The notes under the pieces were generated by a model. The model had not been told where the DNA came from. It worked only from the letters and a program-made list of their open reading frames with translations, and did no database searches. DNA of 64,000 bases from Rallus limicola (lineage: Eukaryota > Chordata > Aves > Gruiformes > Rallidae): the NCBI GenBank assembly GCA_022605955.1, contig JAKCOZ010000001.1, positions 24,854,146 through 24,918,145 on the forward strand, in the 5' to 3' direction. The position numbers were made by a program, and so were the translations under genes. The stretch's first letter is position 1. Each line of letters begins with the position of its first letter. This document shows positions 21,201 to 31,400 of this stretch, piece after piece.

Positions 21201-24118
21201 TCGTCTCTCTTCCAACTTGTAGCTAGAGAAGTTTTGCCTGATTTGGTCTCAATACTTCCCGAGTCTGTCCCGGCATCTGATATTGCCTCTGAAACCACAG
21301 CATCCATCTGCTACACCTTGTACAATCTGACACAGAACAGTTCTCACAACACGCGGCTTCTCCTGAGTGCAGATGGCCTACCGAAGATTATTGCCATCAG
21401 CATGAATGACAGGTAAGATGGTTGAGAAGCCTTCCCTACTCACCCCACCCCACCTCTTTACCTGGGGAAAAAAGAAACTGCAACCTCTGCTTCCTGGGGG
21501 GGAAATCCACTGCATCTTAAGGTACATATCAGCTTAAACAAGTGATTGTGATGTGAATAGAATCGATAATGGAAAATACAGAAAAATCTTGTTCAGCAGC
21601 TGCTCCATCCACAGCTAAATTTGCCATGTTCCAGCATGCTAAATAGTTCCTCAGAAGATGGTGGCACAATAGTGTCTATATTCTAATATATATATATATA
21701 TATATTGGCTGACCACCAGATCTTAACTGTCCCCAAAAGTTTCTGTATTTCCTGTTCCTTTCAATACATCCATGATAATCGTTAGCAGAAAATTGCAGAG
21801 ATATATATATTTTATTGAGCTGATAGAACTATACTTAAAAAAATATTTATAAAGGGGCATTTTAGATAATAGATGCTGAATTCCTTTAATCATTATTTAA
21901 TATGTTATCACATGCAACCAATGTTTCCTCAAAAGAGAATAATTAATGCTTTGTGAATATGAATAATTATTCTGTTTGTCTTCCTCTCTCTTAACAAAAT
22001 GAAAGGGGAAATTCATGTCAGTAAAGGAGGCATCATAAGGCTTTGAATAGTTTATATCCTATCTAACTAGGAGACTTTAAAACCAGAGATTTTACCTGCT
22101 GGAAAGATTCTTTCAAATGTTTGCTATGTTGAAGTGTATTTTCCTCAACTGAGTATGAACAGTATGATATCTGCTCTAAGATGAAGGCTATGGAGTACTT
22201 GATCTCTCCCTAATTTTGAAGAATGCATGAAGCAGAAGGGTATGATGCATTTCTTTCAGTAATCAGGACAGCATGAAATGTGCTAGAATGCCTACAGAGC
22301 AGTAAAACAATATTCAGGAGGAGAGAGAGAGGCAGGAAAAAATGCTACGAGGTCGCATTTGCTGAAATTTGCACATGCACTGTGACTATGAAGTGGAAAT
22401 TTAAACATGTTTTATCTTTTCTTTAACCCCCTCACAATACTGCAGTAATGCATTCAGCAAAGCTAGTAGGGCTGCTTCCGTCCTCCTCTACTCCTTGTGG
22501 TCACATACCGACCTCCACAGTGCCTACAAAAAGGTAAGAACTAGGTTAGAGGAAAGATACATAAGCTGTCCTTTAGGACCTAGAGCCCTCTCATTTGTCC
22601 TCTGGGGCTCTTAGCACCTCTCCACTGTTAATTTGCTGTTTCTTTATCCTTGTAGATAGTCTCCGCACAAATAATGCATGCCATTAATTTTTGCTCCTCT
22701 CTGATCATTTTTTCTCCCTCTGTGGTTTTATATCCATGGGCAAAGTATATGAAAAATATTACTGCTGCCCATTAGAAGTCTGAGATGGTTAGAAGGGGTG
22801 CACAAGAGGTGTCTGTCCACCACTGACTGAAACAACCTGATGCAGAGGGCCTAAGGTGCCAGCAAAAGCAAAGGCAGGGCGAGGCAGCTTCCTGCTTTAG
22901 AACCAGAGCGGTTTTGTTCTCCTTGTTTGTATGGTCTGTGAGCCCAGGTCCTGGTTATATTCATACAAAAAGACAGGGCCTGGGGAGGGTGTTGGCAAAC
23001 GTTTACTGCCACAGTCAAAATCAAACAGAAAATGACCAGCATGAATCAGCCGACAAAACCAGTTTAATTCCTTCCTTTCAAAGCTTTGTGACAGCTTTTT
23101 CAACACACAGCTGGGTCGACTTCAACCTGCCTACCTTCAATCTGCATTTCAAGCTGTTTTCTTTCCTTCTTTTCTTGCTGCTAGGAATTTCTGTCACCTA
23201 AAGTTTCCTATAGCCTAAAACAGTCCAATTTTTACAGGCTCTAGTCTTTAGCATTTACTAGTCGGCTTGTTTCTTCTGGTAGCTTTTTTATTGAAATTTC
23301 CTCAAAAAAAGGTGCTAATTATAGTATCCTTTGACAGTCTTTCATCACAGCATTGTACTGCCCCACTAACCTGCGTTCAAGAATAAGGGTGCTGTACCTA
23401 TATAAACTCTAACTAGATTTCATTCTCTCTGAGTTTTTACTACTAAATTCCTGACTTTCCTGTACAGCAACATCTTTTGATGGCAGGAATTTTCTGAAGT
23501 CACTGCTACTTAGGGTATGCATATAAGGCACATTTGTCAGGTCTGAATTTCAAAAAAATGCTGATCACTTGCTGTTCCTGTGGAAACTGGCTTCTAGAGA
23601 CATCGGGTACAGCACTGAAAACAGCAAACCACCTAATGCCCAGACATTTTTGAAAGGTCAGTCACAGAAATCACTTGATCAAACGAGACCGATAAAATCC
23701 TGAGTCATTTTGGCATTGTTCCATCCTTTTGTTCAGATAAGGTTAATCTCAGCTGACATTCATCACCTAAGTCTGTAGAGCTGAGCTAGAATAGACTCCC
23801 CATATAGCCAGTGGCAAGAGTTGAGCAACTCCAATGATTCATCTCACCGATCTTAGACTGAACAGTATCATTCTTGGGAAATGCTTGTTCTGGCCTGTTC
23901 TGTCTCAGTCTCTCAGAGACTGAGAAGACTCTGCCTAGATCCTTACCATGTCACCATATCTCACTTTTAGGCAGCAGAACCCACTTTTCCCTTCCCTTGC
24001 ATGATGGGCCCTGAAGATAACCAAATATTTTGTTTCTTTCATTCCAAAGGCTGACTTTAAGAAGGTGGATTTCATCAATACCCGGACCACGAAAGCCTAT
24101 AACTCACTAAAAGATTGA
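117..24118 (+). CDS. PKP2: Plakophilin 2, C-terminal armadillo domain (10 exons, 5' end outside window)
   Basis: Joined CDS: 117-255, 3156-3363, 8658-8835, 16523-16640, 18117-18278, 19099-19272, 20066-20219, 21223-21412, 22446-22533, 24050-24118 (1480 nt, 492 residues plus stop). Every intron is GT-AG and all phases join in one open frame. The product is an armadillo-repeat protein of the p120-catenin/plakophilin family. It matches plakophilin 2 as I recall it from mammals, with signatures such as [57 protein letters not shown] and the C-terminus AYNSLKD. Plakophilin 2 acts in the desmosomal plaque, where it binds desmoplakin, plakoglobin and desmosomal cadherins, and it also occurs in nuclei. 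Mammalian PKP2 has about 840-880 residues, so roughly 340-350 N-terminal residues (head domain) must lie to the left. Exon sizes match my recollection of human exons 4, 5 and 7-14 except for two single-codon differences. No frameshift or internal stop was seen. PKP1 and PKP4 fit less well. Confidence 0.97.
256..3155 (+). other. PKP2: PKP2 intron (2.9 kb)
   Basis: Donor GTAAGT at 256, acceptor CAG at 3153-3155 after a long pyrimidine tract. No CR1 or other recognisable repeat. The open frames inside it are short and resemble no known protein. Confidence 0.9.
3156..3363 (+). CDS. PKP2: PKP2 exon (human exon 5 equivalent): ARM repeats
   Basis: A long pyrimidine tract and CTCTCAG precede 3156, and the donor GTAGTG follows 3363. 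Length is 208 nt, starting at phase 0 and ending one base into a Gly codon. It encodes [20 protein letters not shown], then [19 protein letters not shown] and a helix ending in ETKKQITG. These are typical armadillo helices with the Asn and Leu positions of the family. The frame stays open for 213 nt upstream into the intron back to an ATG at 2943, but that part has no homology and sits before a strong acceptor. Confidence 0.97.
3364..8657 (+). other. PKP2: PKP2 intron (5.3 kb)
   Basis: Donor GTAGTG at 3364, acceptor TTGCAG ending at 8657. No CR1 fragment seen. This is where the human 44-residue alternative exon would lie. A 145-codon antisense open frame at 5246-5683 has no recognisable domain. 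Confidence 0.9.
8658..8835 (+). CDS. PKP2: PKP2 exon (human exon 7 equivalent): ARM repeats, LLWNLSSND motif
   Basis: The acceptor is TTGCAG at 8652-8657 and the donor is GTGAGC from 8836. Length is 178 nt, beginning with two bases of the shared Gly codon and ending two bases into an Arg codon. It encodes [20 protein letters not shown], followed by a segment with [12 protein letters not shown] and FYNATGCLR. The LLWNLSS motif is a hallmark of plakophilin armadillo repeats. The human alternative exon that inserts 44 residues (PKP2b) would lie in the preceding intron; I see no counterpart, and this exon joins directly to the 3156-3363 exon in frame. Confidence 0.97.
9358..9590. repeat. AT-rich low-complexity tract
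   Basis: Dense mixture of TATATA, ATGTATA, TACATGTA and TTTATA words with very few G or C over about 230 bp. It is a degenerate TA/ATGTAT tract and ends about 60 bp before a CR1 fragment. Confidence 0.8.
9648..9770 (-). mobile_element. CR1 LINE, 3' end fragment (minus strand)
   Basis: The left end carries the reverse complement of the CR1 3' octamers (TCATAGAAT repeated with variation), followed by the conserved 3' UTR words GGGCTGGAAGGGACCT, AAGATCATCAAG and GGGCAGGGACACCTCTCACTAG. About 120 bp remain, so it is strongly 5'-truncated. Confidence 0.92.
10668..11100 (-). mobile_element. CR1 LINE fragment (minus strand)
   Basis: Starts with TCACAGAATCACAAAATCATAG (3' octamer tail), then conserved CR1 blocks including GGGCAGCCTGTCCCAGGGCT, CCCCTTGTCCTGTC, AGGCTGAACAATCC and CCTCATAGGGGAGATGCTCC. 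About 430 bp of the end of the second reading frame and the 3' UTR. On the minus strand it retains a degenerate CR1 C-terminal peptide with stops. Confidence 0.93.
12236..12320. repeat. A-rich local direct repeat
   Basis: Two A-tracts, each followed by a similar word (AAAAACCCTCTGCACAA and AAAAACCCTGTGCAAGG), about 70 bp apart. Suggests a small local duplication or slippage. Confidence 0.5.
16523..16640 (+). CDS. PKP2: PKP2 exon (human exon 8 equivalent)
   Basis: The acceptor is CTGCACAG ending at 16522 and the donor is GTATTT from 16641. Length is 118 nt: one base completes the Arg codon, followed by 39 codons ending at phase 0. It encodes [19 protein letters not shown], then a helix [20 protein letters not shown]. 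It continues the armadillo domain. Confidence 0.96.
16641..18116 (+). other. PKP2: PKP2 intron (1.5 kb)
   Basis: Donor GTATTT at 16641, acceptor TTTTAG ending at 18116. No repeat or other feature recognised. Confidence 0.9.
18117..18278 (+). CDS. PKP2: PKP2 exon (human exon 9 equivalent): ARM repeat and start of basic insert
   Basis: The acceptor is TTTTAG at 18111-18116 and the donor is GTAAAA from 18279. Length is 162 nt (54 codons, phase 0 on both sides), one codon shorter than the 165 nt I infer for human. It encodes [20 protein letters not shown], a variable segment, then [12 protein letters not shown]. The last part is the start of the flexible, basic insert that, in the PKP1 structure, lies between ARM repeats 5 and 6. 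Confidence 0.96.
18279..19098 (+). other. PKP2: PKP2 intron (0.8 kb)
   Basis: Donor GTAAAA at 18279, acceptor TTTAG ending at 19098. Around 18585-18610 there is an imperfect inverted repeat (GTGGTTTCA and TGAAACCAG), otherwise nothing recognised. Confidence 0.9.
19099..19272 (+). CDS. PKP2: PKP2 exon (human exon 10 equivalent): end of insert and ARM repeat
   Basis: The acceptor is TGTTTAG ending at 19098 and the donor is GTAAGT from 19273. Length is 174 nt (58 codons, phase 0 on both sides). It encodes [20 protein letters not shown] at the end of the insert, then a helix [20 protein letters not shown] and [13 protein letters not shown]. The [16 protein letters not shown] segment is nearly invariant in PKP2 as I recall it. 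Confidence 0.97.
19273..20065 (+). other. PKP2: PKP2 intron (0.8 kb) with a sense CR1 fragment
   Basis: Donor GTAAGT at 19273, acceptor AACAG ending at 20065. Contains the plus-strand CR1 3' fragment at 19481-19678. Confidence 0.9.
19481..19678 (+). mobile_element. CR1 LINE, 3' fragment (plus strand)
   Basis: Contains GGGTTGTCAGGCATTGGAAC, GGCTGCCCAGGGACATGG and CTTAAAGGTCTTTTCCAGCC followed by ATGATTATGTGATTC, a worn 3' octamer tail. About 200 bp, in sense orientation inside a PKP2 intron. Confidence 0.92.
20066..20219 (+). CDS. PKP2: PKP2 exon (human exon 11 equivalent): ARM repeat
   Basis: The acceptor is TAACAG ending at 20065 and the donor is GTGAGC from 20220. Length is 154 nt, starting at phase 0 and ending one base into an Ala codon. 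It encodes [40 protein letters not shown] and [11 protein letters not shown]. The exon happens to begin with ATG, but this is an internal Met and not a start. Confidence 0.97.
20220..21222 (+). other. PKP2: PKP2 intron (1.0 kb)
   Basis: Donor GTGAGC at 20220, acceptor TTGTAG ending at 21222. Nothing recognised inside. Confidence 0.9.
21223..21412 (+). CDS. PKP2: PKP2 exon (human exon 12 equivalent): ARM repeats
   Basis: The acceptor is CTTGTAG ending at 21222 and the donor is GTAAGA from 21413. Length is 190 nt: two bases complete the Ala codon, then 62 codons, then two bases of a Ser codon. It encodes [40 protein letters not shown] and a helix [11 protein letters not shown]. Confidence 0.97.
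21413..22445 (+). other. PKP2: PKP2 intron (1.0 kb)
   Basis: Donor GTAAGA at 21413, acceptor CTGCAG ending at 22445. Holds an (AT)10 microsatellite at 21686-21705 and otherwise AT-rich sequence. Confidence 0.9.
21686..21705. repeat. (AT)10 microsatellite
   Basis: Ten perfect AT dinucleotides in a PKP2 intron. Confidence 0.9.
22446..22533 (+). CDS. PKP2: PKP2 exon (human exon 13 equivalent): last ARM repeat
   Basis: The acceptor is ACTGCAG ending at 22445 and the donor is GTAAGA from 22534. Length is 88 nt: one base completes the Ser codon, then 29 codons to phase 0. It encodes [20 protein letters not shown] followed by TDLHSAYKK, the final armadillo helix. The VLLYSLW motif is shared by plakophilins. 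Confidence 0.97.
22534..24049 (+). other. PKP2: PKP2 last intron (1.5 kb)
   Basis: Donor GTAAGA at 22534, acceptor CCAAAG ending at 24049. Nothing recognised inside. Confidence 0.9.
24050..24118 (+). CDS. PKP2: PKP2 terminal coding exon (human exon 14 equivalent) with stop
   Basis: The acceptor is TCCAAAG ending at 24049. Length is 69 nt: 22 codons plus TGA at 24116-24118. It encodes [20 protein letters not shown] followed by KD, the short conserved PKP2 tail. Its length equals the human terminal coding exon as I recall it. Confidence 0.97.
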   Translation, partial: ADFKKVDFINTRTTKAYNSLKD

Positions 24119-25212
24119 ATCAGACCTTAACACCACTGAAGACAAATGAGATCATACGTCAGTTAACATAACTACTTCACACAGTTGGTGTTGCCATTAT
24201 GAACCATGAAGTATCTCAGAAAAGAGACGGGTTTTATCTAAGATCTGAGTGACCAGAGGACAGCTGTTCTGTGGTTTTAATCCTAATCACCTTGTTGTCA
24301 CTGTGTATATCAATTTATGAAGCTTATATCAATATAAGAATAACCAAAGATGGAGTTTTCAGGATGTCTGAGGTGAAGTTTCATCCAGGTTCACCACTAG
24401 TCAGAGCATCATGTGGCTGCCTTTAGTCTAACAGGCATTTATGCAGAGATGTTAGAAATGCTGATTGGGAGCAAATCCTTTTCAGACTGTTTTGTACAGA
24501 TAGTTTTCTACAGTGGGTAAGCATCAAGTGCACTGCTCAGGAAGTTGCAATTTTTCACCCTTTTGTTTTTCCCCACATGCTAAGAATCTCCAGTCTCTAG
24601 GAGTGTACACACAACGCTGTTTCACTACCTGCATTAGAAAAGCACCAATGAAGTTAAAATTATTATTTTTTTATTGCTTGTATTCACATGCTTACTGGTT
24701 CTTAAGCCTTTTTCCTTTGAGATTTCATCAGTAACATTTAAGAATTTATAACTGTGTCTGGAAAGGGTTTTAACTAGAACCACTATGTTTCAGACACTTT
24801 GGGCTGAACTCAGAACTCATCATTTTTGCTACTCGTGATTCAGTGATTATTTTAAGAAGATTGCATTTTCAAAATGATTCTGTTGATAATCTGTATATGG
24901 TAATGGGAGTGGAGGCTTGCCTTTATTTTTGAAGTAATAGATAAACACACATGGGAGGTTAGACTGCTGCATAAAGAATTCATCTGATCCTGCTTCATAT
25001 TCTCTTACTTGAAATCATCATCCTCCCTACAGCAATTACGTGCAATGTGATAACTGAAGGACTCTGTCTGCACATGTGGGAATAGGTAAGGAGAAAAATT
25101 CCGAAGCACCTAAGGGCTGTTCCCTCAGAGAGGGGAAAAAACCACTAAAAAGCCCCATCTGATACCTTTAGTAACTGGGATTTATATCAACAAACCAATA
25201 GTTAACTTGCCC

Positions 25213-25218
25213 ATTAAA
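25213..25218 (+). terminator. Possible alternative polyadenylation signal ATTAAA
   Basis: ATTAAA variant hexamer within the PKP2 3' UTR, about 1.1 kb after the stop. No clear GT-rich downstream element follows, so it is weaker than the signal at 25913. Confidence 0.25.
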
Positions 25219-25912
25219 CCAGTAGGAAAATCACACATAAATACATAAAACTCTATGGATTGGATTATCAGATGAAGTCACCTGGCATTACTCTCCTGAA
25301 ATCAGGGGAGCTAAGCTACGTTTATGGCAACCAAGGCTTTGACATATGTATTTACAAGCTGTCTTGACATTCAGAGCCTGTCCTGTACCCCCACACTGAA
25401 CTGCTGGTGCAGCAGCTATTACAGCTGCTCTTATCCAGAAAGAGATGCATATTCCTTCAAGGAGGGACCTCACAGAGGAGACCAGCAGGTCTGTTTTTTT
25501 CAACATTCGTGGCCAAAGGTCTCACTCCTACCAGAAATTTGCAACCAGAGGATTGTAACATTGCACTGTACCCAAACATATTTCTGGATACTGGGAGAGT
25601 AAACTCTGCTGGTAGGTGCACGTAGTTCTCATAGCGTTCCCAGGAAGTCCCACACATGCACACAGAACAGAATGTGTCCTGGGGAGCTGAGCAAACAACC
25701 CTGCTTTCCCATCACATATCATTTTCATAGGGCTGTTCGTCTTCAGCACTTGCTTTGAATAACTCAAATTGAATGCATTCCAGTAAGAGGTTTCAAAAAT
25801 TCTCCTTTTTTTTCTAAAGAGGTTATTTTCAAAACACTCCAGGTCCAAAAACAACACAAGGGAAGGGAACATTCAGCACCACATGTTGAGGAAATTGTTT
25901 TAATAATTTTTT

Positions 25913-25918
25913 AATAAA
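25913..25918 (+). terminator. Candidate PKP2 polyadenylation signal AATAAA
   Basis: First canonical AATAAA after the stop codon, in a very AT-rich stretch. A U-rich element, with runs of T around 25949-25972, lies about 35-55 bases downstream and could serve as the downstream element. Confidence 0.55.
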
Positions 25919-25940
25919 AATATTATAGAAAATAATAATT

Positions 25941-26865
25941 AAAATATAACTTTTTCTTCTAACTTTTTTAACTCAAGTAACACTGCATATGCCATGAATG
26001 AATAAACACCAGGAAATCTGTAGAAGTCTACTTCTGCTGCCCAAAAAATAGTGGTAGGCAAAATTAATATACAAAGAGTAAACCTACATACAAAGCACAA
26101 GAATGAAGAACTGAGGTCAGGAAGGGGACTTTTAGAAATACTCAAGTATTGCTTTAGTTCTGAGACAAATTAAAAAAAAAAACAAAACAGTGCTGGGCAT
26201 TTTCAAATGTCATATTTAGTGTATCTGACTCCCTGTAAGCTGTCCATAAGAATGGGGTGCAAACTTTTTGGGTTGTTTCTATTGCTAGTGTTTATTTAAA
26301 ATCAAAGCAGTGTTCAGAAGACATGAAGAAGAATATCAGACTTGGCAACAGCTAAAAGCTATAAACAGGGATAAGAAACAATGACACACCCTAATTCAAC
26401 TGATCTCCTACTTGTATGCAATCAAAACCATTTCAGCAGGACTCCAAAGAAAGCAAAGAATGTTAGTTGGAGAAATAATAAAGTGTTCTCTCTAATGAAA
26501 AAAAAAAATCTGTCTTTGGTCTTTGTTGTTACTAGTGAACCTACTTGCTGCGATGCAGCAAATGTATTTTCAAGCCTTAGCCCTGCCTTTAAAAGGACAA
26601 AGTCATTTGAAAATAAAATCTAGGTACAGATTTAGACTCTTCTACAACAGGAGAGTGTTACTGAAGGAAAGCTATGTAATTCTCCTGGTGGCATCAGAGT
26701 GCTCCTGCAAATAATTTATTTTTACTTTAAAAATCTGTTCCAGCTCTCTGTCCAGTAATGTGACCTATCAAAGCACCTGGCATCCCATCTTCACCCCTTG
26801 TTAGTTGTTCTTTGCCATTAAATGTTGCCATGATCTATATCACCACCAGAGATCTCCAACATAAT
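25941..26865. other. Intergenic, nothing recognised
   Basis: AT-rich unique sequence just past the inferred PKP2 3' end. No repeat, RNA gene or coding exon recognised. Confidence 0.6.
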
Positions 26866-27268
26866 TAGAATCACAAAATCTCATAAAATCTTTAAGGTTG
26901 TAAGACCTCTAAGATCATCGAGTACAACCATCAGTCCAATACTACCATGTCAATTAAACCATGTCCTAGATTGCCATGTCTACACGTTTTTTGAACACCT
27001 CCAGGGATGGTGACTCCATCACCTCTCTGGGCAGCCTGTTCTAATGCCTGACCACTCTTTTTATTTTTTCCTAATACCCAATACAAACCTCCCAGGACAC
27101 AACTTGAGGACATTTCCTCTCATCCTATTACTAGCTACTTGGGAGGGGAGAAGAGACCAGCACCCACCTCGCTATAACCTCCTTTCAGGTAGTTGTAAAA
27201 AGTGATAAGGTCTCCCCTCAGCTTCCTCTTCTCCAGGCTAAACAATGCCAGTTCCTTCAATCCTCACC
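26866..27268 (-). mobile_element. CR1 LINE fragment (minus strand)
   Basis: Starts with AGAATCACAAAATCTCATAA (degenerate 3' tail), then AAGATCATCGAGTACAACC, CTCCAGGGATGGTGACTCCA, CTGGGCAGCCTGTTC and CCTCTTCTCCAGGCTAAACA. About 400 bp and visibly diverged, so an old copy. Confidence 0.92.
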
Positions 27269-28420
27269 ATTGTCTTGGACTTGGGAAATATGAACTCCTC
27301 ACTTGCTGTTTTACAGATATTTGAGACCCTGAATTTAAACATACTGGGTAGTATCCAGAAAGTCTTTGACTGAACCAGGAACTGACCCCTGTTCCTCCTA
27401 TCTTGAGATAGTGTCTTAACCACAACTGAGTTCAACAACCTTTTGCTGAATTGTTTTAGTAGAAATTCCTAATTAGTATGGATAGCATTGTAGAAGATAA
27501 CACAGGATATAGATATTAACTGAATGCCAGACAATTTGTCATGCTGTTCCCCATTTCATCCTCATACCTTTTTCCTACTAACATTGCTCCTAAATATTGA
27601 TGTTTTATTCTCTGCCACACCCCCCTTGCTAAATGGAATTCAGCTATGTAAAATACTTCATTATGTTGTGCACAGACACAGGGTTTAGATTACTTGGCTT
27701 TTGGGGGTGGGGGGATGTTCTTTTGAGTAGGAACATGCTATATATTGAGAAAGGTTCAACCTTCCCTTCTGGGACCATACAAAACTGCAGGTGAGATGAA
27801 CTGGCACCATCAGGCCTTTCTCTGACTATTGCTTAGATGACAGTATGCCCTCAAAAGGCAATTCATTAAAGCTGAGGGCACCTTAAGCTGTCTGTTTGTT
27901 TGTTACCAACTTTATCCCTTGGGCTCCAGCTTGACAGAAGTGTCAACATTTCCTTCTCTTTAGGGTTCAGGACAAAAAAGTTTCACAGTCCTCTAGGCAG
28001 GGTGGTTCATGAGATAGCCTCATGAGCAGTCACACAAGCAATGCAAAGTGGTGAGAAAGATGTTTCTTAAGCAATTTCAACTCCAGCAACTGCTCATCCA
28101 TTCTTCTACTTTAACTGCTACTGATTAAAACCTAAATTTCCATTCCTGACTCATGCTGTATACCCAGCCCAAGGGGAAGATAACATGGCCTTAAGGCATC
28201 ATCTGATGCAATACAAAGATCTGCAGGTAGCAGCAGAAATCAGACCAGAGAAAATGCACATTTGAGCTCAACATCACAGCGCATCAAATGCAAGGCTTGA
28301 AGAATCAGGTGTAATGTAACCACGTAAGCCTATACCTAGCACATTGTTTTAGATGTTGCACAGCATCTGCTCTCTGAAAACCCAGTGGGGAGATCTGTTC
28401 AAATGCACCAAAGACAAAAA
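27269..28420. other. Intergenic, nothing recognised
   Basis: Unique-looking sequence with a G-rich patch near 27702-27716 (GGGGGTGGGGGG). No gene or repeat recognised. Confidence 0.5.
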
Positions 28421-28424
28421 GGGG

Positions 28425-28432
28425 TATATAAG
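28425..28432 (+). promoter_or_regulatory. TATA-box-like element TATATAAG
   Basis: TATATAAG flanked by GGGG on the left and CGGGG on the right, a good match to a core-promoter TATA box with GC-rich flanks. A transcript start would fall near 28455-28463. No ORF or exon downstream can be assigned, so this is only a sequence match. Confidence 0.3.
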
Positions 28433-31400
28433 CGGGGTGTGTAAACAGAGCAAGGTTTTGCCATTCTCTACAGTCACACTTTGGACATTTTAATAGCTTT
28501 GCATATGATGAGGAAATAAGCCAGTTTTATCTTATTTCACATGTTCAGAGCCAAAGCCATGTTGTTATGCACAGTAAAGGTATTGTCAGCTCAGGATCAG
28601 GAATTAGAGTTTCCATGCATCCTTTCTTCAGTGGCATCTGCCAGTGTTGTGCACAGTGCGACTGCAACTAATTCAAATTTGGGAGTTTAACGTTTGTTGC
28701 AGATGTTTCCGTTGGTCAACCTAAGCTCCTGTTCCCTTGTTTGCACACTATTACTCTTAGCAATCTCTCAGACCCGCCTAAATATTCACAGATGTGAAAA
28801 AGAGAGAGCAGGAATTTGCCTTGCTTGGCCTTAGCAGCTGCAGTTTGGAGCCTCTATTGCAAATTCCACCCAAGGTACCACAGGGTCTTTGGAACATGCC
28901 CATGCCCATCCCCATGCCCTTGCTCACAGAGCACCACCATGACCATGGAAGGGAACAGGGACACCAACTGCAAATACAGGGCTTGTCATTAGGCTCTTTT
29001 TCCCTTGCTGACCGCATAGTCCCTCCAAAATTGTGCAAGGCCCTCTTATACCTATGCCGGTGATTGTCTACAGCAATATCTAAACTGTAATCAGCTGTAG
29101 GGCTACAAGCCAAGCTGCCATCGCTCACATCTTGAAAGGTGTTGGCCTCAAAGGTCCCCAGGTTGTTCTTGCTTTCTGGGGCTCAGAAAGACACAACTAC
29201 TGCCTTTAATGTGTTTAGACACCTGGGAGCCCCAGTAACGTAGAGATTTCAGGTTTCTCTCAGTTCTAAAGAGATCTAAAGGCATTGTTTGATCCTCAAA
29301 AATATGTCTTACTTGTTCACCAGAAAATGAAATAGCCAAGCCTGAATTGCTGGGTGAACATAGAAGAACGATGAAGAGTGTAAGTGGCTTTCTTAGCTGC
29401 TGCTTAAGAGAGGAATGTCTTTCAGAAAGTTCAAAAACTTCCTGAGGCCCATGAAGGTTTTAAGATAATAGGCCCCAGCCAGAATAGCTGTGTCTGGCTT
29501 GGGATAACAACATAAATCAGTAATGTTGTAGAATCAGCGCTGAACTCTGCCTGGAAAGCACACTGTGCTTCAGGATACATAAGCACACTTGAGATTAACC
29601 CAAAACACTGGACATTTGGCATAGCCTAAAATTGCACAAGTTTAAATGCCATGCAGCTTTTTAAGGCTGGAGAAGCATGTATGTGGCATGCAGGATGAGT
29701 GGCCTGCAGCTAAGATTAAAACAGACCTTGTAGCATAAAAGATGTTAACTGAAAGTGAGGAAACAGTGTAAAGAGGAAATACACTTTTTCATCATAGAAA
29801 TTCCCTTCTGTAATAGAAGTATTGCTTGGTGGCATAGTTGGAGTGGGTAGTATGGTGTGTTTGTGCTATGGCTACCTTTGTGTTTGCATTGCAGTTGCAA
29901 CACATTTACACACAGGATGCTACAGAGAGAACAATGGAAGCTTTCAAAGACAACTCTTCGCTAGCACGTTGGGTTAGGTGTGTTACCCGGCTCCTGCTTC
30001 ATGCTTAAAATGAAAGCTGGGATTACAGCAATCTTAGTTTGTCTTTTTGAAAATTAAAATAAGGATCATCAAGAGGTTTCCTGATGCCAAGGAAAAAAGG
30101 CCTCTCTAAACTTATAATACATTTACCCTTGAAATAACATTTTACTAACAGGAGCGTATTTGTTGTTTTAAAAGCATATGGACAAAGATTGGAGGTTTTT
30201 AAAATAAAGGAAGCTGTAATGAGGAACCCAGACCTGGTGATACAAACACTGATGAGAAGGAGCATCTACAACTAATATTTGCAAGTGGCATTGTCAGAGT
30301 CTTTTTTTCTCTTGATGATGCTACTACTCAACAGAAAAAACCTGGGAATCAATAACTAATGATTTAGATAGCTACAACGTTCCCGCAAGCATTATTGCAA
30401 AAGCTTTGGCACAGCTTAAATGACACAAAAAGATGGAAGAAAAATTATGTTATGGTGTGAAAGACTGAAGCAGAGGCATTTGAAAGAGGTGTGAGTGCCA
30501 GAGCAGTTCATCAAGGAAGGGGCGGGAAAGCCAGCACATGGGGAGGAGGGAGGGGATCTGGCTTCTCTCTGGTGAGAGGGAAGGGATGCCAAATCTCCAG
30601 TGAGAAGTGTTACCAGACAGCTTCAGGCAGCAAACACTATCTTGGCAAAAATATATGAGGTGGGTGAACTGTGCAAGTGAGAAGGGCTAAGCAATGGGTG
30701 TGGAAAAAGAAAAATTTCAGAAGCTCTGAGATTTGCTTAGCAGAAAGGAAGACCACCTGGATCCTAGGTCAGAGGCACTTCCAGCATCTTCCACCTTACA
30801 CTGACATCAGGAGACCTTCACTGCAAACCGTGACAGAGTTGTACACAACTCTCTTCTCAACTTGTACGTGGAGCCAAGAAGAAGCAGGAGTGGATATTGC
30901 CAAGGTTTACAGGCCGGGAGCTGCTAAGGGGTTTTGTTTTGCAGAACTCTCAAGTCCTGCACACTGAGCTGGGGGAAGCCAGCACTGGTCTGGCACTTGT
31001 CTCCTGTTCAGCCACCTCTGTGGGCTAGCAGCCTGACCAGGGCTGTGCCTCTGAATAAACACTGAGGATTACCTGTGTGCCAAGGACATTTTTCCTAATT
31101 AGATCGGTTATTTTCTACTGTTATGAGGAAAGGCAGGTAGATATGCCATTACCTGGGGGTTGTCATTAAGTTATTGTGGGGATAATTATGGAGTCTAAAT
31201 ATGGCATGATGAATTCCACAGTCTGTAACATACTCAACTATAAAAGAAGTGGTATTTAGTACACCTGCAAGACATGGACCTGAATTTTAGAGGCAACCTC
31301 ATGTTCTTCACATCTGCTGCAGTGGCTAAAGATGTAGATCTGAAAGATGCAGGTTCAAAAGTTGGACATCACTGTTGCCTTTTTATGTATTTTTAATGGA

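Larger units (their letters stand above)
24119..25940 (+). other. PKP2: PKP2 3' untranslated region (end approximate)
   Basis: Non-coding sequence after the PKP2 stop codon. It is AT-rich, including the T-rich tract near 24660-24675, and contains no CR1 element. No canonical AATAAA occurs until 25913, which gives a 3' UTR of about 1.8 kb. An earlier ATTAAA at 25213-25218 could give a shorter form. The end point is inferred from the signal and not from transcript data. Confidence 0.6.

Noticed and set aside
28794..29128. Open frames with Met-Pro or Gly-Met repeats on both strands
   Set aside because: Produced by a short tandem of CATGCCC-like units; no other coding sign.
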